Of a DNA stretch of 64,000 bases, positions 58,697 to 64,000 are shown piece by piece (position 1 is the first letter of the stretch; every line of letters starts with the position of its first letter). This DNA comes from Calliopum simillimum. Lineage: Eukaryota > Arthropoda > Insecta > Diptera > Lauxaniidae. Below the pieces are notes generated by a model. That model saw only the letters and a list, made by a program, of their open reading frames with translations. It did no database searches and had not been told where the DNA came from. The DNA lies in contig OX638370.1 of NCBI GenBank assembly GCA_951812925.1, positions 40,675,948 through 40,739,947 of the forward strand, given 5' to 3'. Position numbers and translations under genes: made by a program.

Positions 58697-60651
58697 AGTT
58701 CATAATAACATTTACATTGGTTCTCAAACTCATAGTTTTTATAAAAAATAAACAGCAATCAAATTATGTTAAGAATAACAAGAAATATTCATATACCACA
58801 GTAGCGAATCCCGACTATACCACACTGGCCAATTTTTAGAAATTCCAAAATTCTGAAAATAAAATGGGAAACTTTGTGAATTAACACAGTTATTTTGCAA
58901 AACTAAGCACTTACCTTTATTGAGTATAGATAAAACTCCACCAAAAACAACTTTTCTTAACAAAATTTTTTCGCAAAAAATCCGGAAAAAAAAAATCAAC
59001 CACACGCGACTTAAGTTTCGTTCAACTGACACCGGAAAAATTTTGTTTGGTGCATGACAGCAACACACCCCTGGTATTTCATGTTTTCTGATAGGATAAA
59101 AGCAGTGATGTTCGCAGGTTCTTTCCCAAATCGGAGATATGCGACCATACCATATTGAAAAACTATACCACAATAGCATCAGTTCCCTTACACAATTTAA
59201 GTGTGAAAACATCTTGTTGGTGATATTTTCAACAAAGTCTGAAACGAATTTAAATTAAAATTCCTTCTCAGAATTTTTGTCATTTTTATCAGATTATTAT
59301 ATCCTTGTCAAGTTATTCTACGTGCTATTTATTTGTACTACTTACTTATTATTATTAATTTTATTTTTTAATAAAAAAATATTAAACCTACAACACTTGT
59401 AACTATCAACAGCAGCAACCTCTAAGGAATGGTATAGCAACGATGTAGGTGGCGTCATTGTAGGAGTTTCCGGAATACAAATTCTGTATTTAAATGATTG
59501 ATTTGTTGTTATGCTGGATGCATGTGTCATGAGTTTTTGTTGTTTTTTTTATTATTTTCTTTACTTTTATTTTTTTTATTATTATTTATGTGCCCGGAAT
59601 CTATTCGGAAAATAAGGTATTTTTCAATGTTTTGCTATTTATTTAGCTGTCTATGGAGTATTACGGCATTTCATAGAATTCCACAAGGATATGACGCGCC
59701 ATCATGAAAGCATTATTTGTGGGTATTGATAGTTTTCTCTATTATTTTTCGCTATCCTACGGCAAAAGTTTAAAAAAAATAGTTGAATAAATATATAAGG
59801 GTTCTTCTATTCTATCATTAAAAAATTTAATTATGTTTTTAGCCTTTTATCAAATAGAAAATATTTAATTTAAGCGATTTTAATCTTAAAATATATAAAT
59901 AGTTTCTGCATATTTTTTCTTAATGTTGTAATAGTTTTCGCATATGCTATTATTTAAACAAAAAAAGCATTGAAGCCTAGCAGTTTGAGCAAAGATTTTA
60001 AGCCCAATCAATTTAAAAATCGTAATTGGTTTAATCAAACATTAAATAATGATATTTTATTTTAATTAAATTTTAGGTCAAAAACTCCTACGCAATTTCA
60101 AACATTACAAAATTGCATGAATTATTTAGGCCAAACGCCTAAAATTATGCAAATTCATAAAAATTTTTATGGTAATCAAATCAAAAAAGCAAACAAAACG
60201 CAACCACTGTAATAAGTGAAATAGACAATCAAACAACACAGATGAAAAGTTTTATATTTTCCAATTAAAATTGACTAAAGTTTGAAATTTGTATTTTATT
60301 TGTATTTGTATTATCACAACGAAAACAAAGCCAAACAAACATAAATGTACACCTCAAAATATGCAAATTGAATATTATTTTTCAAAAACTGACGCAGAGA
60401 GTTGAAACTTTCTAAAATAAAAGATACATGTACATACTTCGCCCAAATATATGCAATAAAACATTTATCATATGTACACACAGAAAAAAGATTGTTTGGT
60501 ACGTTTTTGCTTCAAACTACTGAATATGTATTTAAAACAAAAACTTATTATATCAAGCAAACATTTAACTTTTATTCCAAGTGATTAGTATTTGCAGCAA
60601 ACACTAAGAAAAATATTCAACTTGATACAAATAAAAAAAATAAGTCTTCGC
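58697..60651. other. Non-coding DNA, no gene recognised
   Basis: AT-rich and unique-looking. The 147-codon minus-strand frame at 58769-59212 is open but has no recognised motif. TATTATTATTT runs occur near 59350 and 59575. 60180-60660 contains CAAACAAACATAAATG-type simple sequence. Confidence 0.4.
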
Positions 60652-60773
60652 AAATATTTCTGTAAGTTCGACAAACCATTTCATGAACTATTGCACTTAA
60701 ATCTTGTTATCGCTTGCGACAAATCATAAAAATATTTGGCATCTATGTGCGCGGGTTCAAATCCTAGTGTGGG
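60652..60773 (+). repeat. tRNA-like (B-box) repeat, plus-strand copy
   Basis: Ends GCGGGTTCAAATCCTAGTGTGGG then a long T-rich run. The B box is GGTTCAAATCC. The body (TGTAAGTTCGACAAACCATTTCATGAA, ATCTTGTTATCGC, ATAAAAATATTTGGCAT) matches 54671-54791 in inverse orientation, about 6 kb away. Same SINE-like interpretation. Confidence 0.65.
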
Positions 60774-60925
60774 TTATTTTTTTTCATTTTTTTTTACATA
60801 TTTTTAGTTCACTTCTCTATTTTCCTATTTTTAAATTATTTACTTTTGTTTATTTGAATTGAAATTAAATACACAGTGATTTTTTGTAAGTCTGTAAAAA
60901 TCCCATAGGAAGGTGCTAGTTAGTC

Positions 60926-60933
60926 TATATAAG
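60926..60933 (+). promoter_or_regulatory. TATA box candidate upstream of a short ORF
   Basis: TATATAAG followed by GCGCTCTGG. The ATG at 60986 lies 53 bp after the end of the box, leaving room for a start site near 60957-60972 and a short leader ending ACCACAATGG, a good start context. This is the cleanest core-promoter arrangement in the non-genic part of the window, but chance occurrence is possible. Confidence 0.4.
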
Positions 60934-60985
60934 CGCTCTGGTTTGAAACTAGTTCCAAACTAATCCCAGTATTCAACTAACCACA

Positions 60986-61068
60986 ATGGATGCACTTCAA
61001 TTTACTCCAAGCGAATTTGTTGAGAAAACTAATTATACGTATCTTCTCTTCTTATACGAGATGAAATT
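60986..61068 (+). CDS. Possible short first coding exon of an unknown gene
   Basis: The frame begins MDALQFTPSEFVEKTNYTYL and continues LFLYEMKL; it then meets GAAATT|GTATGT, a plausible donor at 61069, beyond which the translation turns into a TATG-repeat artefact. It would give 27 codons plus two bases. No downstream exon was found and the following DNA is repeat. It could be the start of a nested gene, a captured promoter fragment or chance. I do not recognise the peptide. Confidence 0.25.
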
Positions 61069-61099
61069 GTATGTACTTATGTACCTATGTACTTATGTA

Positions 61100-62370
61100 T
61101 GTTTGGAACAGGCAAAACTTTTTCTCGAAAACGGCTTCAGCGATTTTAATGAAACCTCGGGTAATGTTAGATATTAGCATACAATGAAGAATGAGCTAGG
61201 CTTAAACTTCGTAAATGCTCACCAGGGGCGTGGCATCGCATTATATTAAAATTGGTATGGTCATAACTCGCAAACCATACATGGTATTTAAATGAAATTT
61301 GGTGAGCGGGTACGACTTAATAATAACTTGTAACAGACAAAAAGTGGGCGAGATCGAAGAAGTGCCACTCCCACTTTTTAGCCCTTGAAAATTTTGATTC
61401 AATATTACTCGAAAACGACTCCAACAATTTTGATGAAAATTTAGGAGATGTTACCTCTGCAAACAAATATTGATTATGGGAAATCTTTCTTTGACGGTGC
61501 GGTTGAGGAAGCCTAGGGATGAGTTTTTTGACGGTCAGCTGAAATGGCGTAAAAGTTCAGGAAAAGTTTGAAATTTTATGCAGAAATAAGAAACAAATGG
61601 CAGTTTTAGGAATAAGTTTTTCTTTATTTGTATGGATTAAGGATTACAAGTTTTCAGTTGGAGTGCCGCTAGACAAGTGAAGGAAATCACTTGGGCCATA
61701 AAGTTAGATAAAATAAGAAAATGAATTTAGTACCTAAAACATGAAGTTTAGTGGGATAATACTAAACGCCATTTGATGGTGAGCGGCGTGCTATCGCCAT
61801 GGCAAAAAGCATGCTACCATCTGGCATAAACAAGTATTAAAATGTAATATGCCGTTATATTGAGAAAACTCGTTGAAGGGCGTGGCACCGCCCACAAAAA
61901 TATAATACGGCATAAAAAGAAATCTAATAAAGTAATCATTCTAAAATTAACTGTGGGGAGCCCAATTGCTATAAGGCATTTCTGATCTGAAAGTGGGCAA
62001 AATATCGCCGTTGCGCGTGGAACCTCCCATACAAGCAAAATACGTTATATGCTATTTCTCGCAAATGTTACAAGGTATTTTAATGGAATTCGGTATGTAG
62101 GTACTGCTTAATAATACCTTGTAACAAACGAAAAGTAGGGGAGATCGAATAAGTACTAAGCCCACTTTTAAACCTTTGAAATTTTTGATTCAATATTACT
62201 CGAAAACGTCTCCGACAATTTGATGAAAATTTGGGAGATGTAACCTCTGCAAACAAGTATTTTAATGTGATGTGCCGTTGTATTGGGAATACTCGTTGAA
62301 GGGCATGGCACTGCCCACAAAAATATAATGCGCTATGAAAATAAAACTGTTAAAGCAATCTTTCTGAATA
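61100..62370 (+). repeat. Cluster of direct repeats of a GGGCGTGGCA-type interspersed family
   Basis: 61250-61471 and 62041-62262 are diverged direct copies (TAATAACTTGTAACAGACAAAAAGT, GATTCAATATTACTCGAAAACG, GGAGATGTTACCTCTGCAAACAA). 61833-61940 and 62256-62365 are copies of a second module (GCCGTTATATTGAG, ACTCGTTGAAGGGCGTGGCA, CGCCCACAAAAATATAAT). The order suggests an element with internal modules that has been partly duplicated. No coding sequence is evident. Confidence 0.75.
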
Positions 62371-63319
62371 ACTATGAATAAAAACATAGACGAAAATAAT
62401 TAGATTAGATTGCTGACCGAGCAGGGATCGGTCTCCAGGTACTTATGTTTAATCCCCAAACTCATCCTTACAACAAATCTATTTTAGAAGAAATTGCTTT
62501 TTAACAGGATTTTGAATATCCTTATGGTGAATTGCGGAAAACTGTGTTTTTTAACGCATTTGAAGATGTTTCATAGCAAGCAAAAACTCGAACTCATTTT
62601 TGCTTTTACCAGCAAAAAAAGAAGTAACTTTCCTCTCAAAATTGCACGCAATGAAGTTTTCAAAAGCACGCTTTTTTTCGAGGCATTAGCTTTGGCATAA
62701 ATATTACTATGTCCTTAGTGCTGATTGAATCAATAGGCGATATCTAGAGAAAAATCATATTATTAATAACTTTAAAATGGTGAATTTTAAAGAAAAAATT
62801 AAAACTACTCTCTGATAATATGAGCGAAAATGAGCTTTTGTTGAAGTCATACAACTTCAAATATGTTTCAAAACACAGTTTTGTCTAGAATATTTAAATC
62901 ATAAGGAAGAAGTATATCTGACCTACTGAACCTTTTGCTTACCATTATTACCATATTAGTCCGGAACAACGTAGTTCAAAGGTGATTTAGTTCGACAATT
63001 GACAGAAACTAAATTTCAAGAATTGATTTGAAACTAATCCAAACAAATGCATCGCGTGGCAATTGCCACAATATTACTTCCAGCAACCGGTTTGAAACTA
63101 GTTGAAGCAAATGTCTCACATGACATTTCACACAAACTCGTAAGCAAGGGTTGATTTGTAACTAGTTACACCGCATGCAGAGCAGGACAATTGACTTACT
63201 CCAATGACAAGCCCATGTAAACATCGATAGTTCATCGTATGGGAAACGAGTTACTCGCAAACTAGTCTTGTTGAAACTAGTTTATTAATAGTTTTGGAGT
63301 AGACCAATTTCTGACAGGG
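62371..63319. other. Non-coding DNA; GTTTGAAACTAGTT motif repeated near 63020-63290
   Basis: No gene. TTTGAAACTAATCC, GGTTTGAAACTAGTTG, GATTTGTAACTAGTTA and GTTGAAACTAGTTT follow at about 60-110-bp spacing (63028, 63089, 63152, 63269). The same word is beside the TATA candidate (60941), hinting at a shared older repeat. Confidence 0.45.
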
Positions 63320-63790
63320 AAGCATTCGAATATCAAATTGTGTATACAATATGTATTCCCGGTATATCAAGAGGTGAATAGAGAGCTACTTCGTTGCCCT
63401 CCAATGCCTTCTGAATTGTAAACGTGAGTCTATATATGGTAATTTCATCCAATTTATCTTCTTGGTAAGCATATTGTTTAAGATAAAGAGGTGAAGCGGT
63501 GATAAGATATGTTTCACCTCTCTAAGATGCTGACCAAAATGTTCTTTATTACTTTAGGCAGAAATCATGTTTAACCGATATGTTGTGAGGGTGTGATCCG
63601 ACTGCTTTCGAAATAAAAGCAACTCGGGCTTTGGCCCAATCTACAGACACTACTGCAAGCTTAGTCTGAAAATATTAGCTGGAATGGGTGCTAATATATT
63701 AATACCCTTTTGCAATAGGTAAGATTGAATATTGTCTACCCCAGGAGATTTAAAGCGTCTAAAAGTGGATTTTGCCGATTCAGTTTTATG
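63320..63790 (-). pseudogene. Non-LTR retrotransposon reverse-transcriptase relic (Jockey/R1-type)
   Basis: On the minus strand, broken frames give KSTFRRFKSPGVDNIQ (the FKSPGxDxI block at the start of the RT domain), LLQKGINILAPIPANIFR, a KQSDHTL piece where the PKPGK/SY block is expected, HPLHL-NQYAYQ (from two frames), FTIQKALEGNEVALYS and LDIPG (where xxLDIxGAFD would hold the first catalytic aspartates). Block order and spacing match Jockey/R1-type RT; the clade is not certain. Frame breaks show it is dead. The element continues neither left nor right recognisably. Confidence 0.75.
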
Positions 63791-64000
63791 TAAAGATTAT
63801 ACGGGCTAAAGAGAGACTTTGTTTGGTTTCAATAAAAAGTTTGAAATCTCTGGTTTTCATCAATAAAATTTAAGGAATGCTGCAAAATTGATCAAAATAA
63901 ATAAATTATAAGTATTTTGCAACACTATTTTCCATGGTTGTTTGTTTGTATTTTTGTCAGAAATATCTTAAAACCTATTGAAGTTATTGGTAGAACCTTG
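63791..64000. other. Non-coding edge of window
   Basis: AT-rich sequence with nothing recognised. It could be an upstream part of the RT relic, but no block was matched. Confidence 0.35.

Noticed and set aside
58769..59212. 147-codon minus-strand ORF
   Set aside because: No recognisable domain, plausible start context or neighbouring splice sites; left as chance.
60652..60773. Functional tRNA gene
   Set aside because: Only the T-arm/B-box part is convincing; acceptor, D and anticodon stems do not pair.

Overview
The window looks like nuclear DNA of a higher (cyclorrhaphan) fly, plausibly a tephritid or other Drosophila-like dipteran. The grounds are high A+T, CA/TG-type and TATG microsatellites, CAG/CAA-rich low-complexity coding sequence with a CAAAATG-type start context, and dense Tc1/mariner, helentron-like and fold-back repeats. 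No species marker is present, so the taxon is an inference.

Only one protein-coding exon is well supported. An A-rich, T-poor leader (about 1-3146) runs into a first coding exon on the + strand (3147-4905). It begins with a signal peptide, continues as a Q/H/S/G/A-rich low-complexity protein with an acidic stretch, and stops at a consensus 5' splice site (phase 1). The ending RQYDVPQI plus a G-starting codon fits what I remember of the position upstream of the LDL-receptor class A module of Drosophila Jelly belly (the Alk ligand). I offer that as a hypothesis only. The following coding exon is not in the window, so 4906-64000 is most simply read as a very large first intron (or intron plus intergenic DNA).

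The remaining 59 kb is mostly repeats laid into older unique DNA. From left to right: a perfect-looking 2,987-bp tandem duplication (5356-11329), each unit holding a 1.2-kb fold-back element; a T-rich tract; a broken minus-strand copy of a multicopy insect gene (14140-16380) cut by a 260-bp hairpin; a maT-like mariner relic whose last codons are split by a 422-bp hAT-like MITE with an 8-bp target duplication (21035-22330); a Tc1 relic (22500-23180); a 1.75-kb near-palindrome (28008-29753); about 218 copies of ATGTTC (34637-35942) fused to a helentron-like tail; a 3.2-kb element with 410-bp inverted arms (38811-41998); three smaller fold-backs, two of them nested in one older repeat (42645-46199); a 1.5-kb minisatellite built on a CAACA/TGTTG dyad (48360-49930); two head-to-tail helentron-like elements with 129-bp internal repeats (51065-52829); a Tc1 element rebuilt as a head-to-head palindrome (57056-58694); two tRNA-like (B-box) repeats in opposite orientation; a TATA-box plus short-ORF candidate (60926-61068); and a non-LTR reverse-transcriptase relic (63320-63790).

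The unifying theme is inverted repeats: at least ten fold-back structures from 0.2 to 3.2 kb, from several unrelated families. If the region is transcribed as an intron, these would make long double-stranded RNA. I see no bacterial operon, CRISPR array, rRNA, or complete tRNA gene. Long ORFs inside the hexanucleotide satellite are repeat artefacts.
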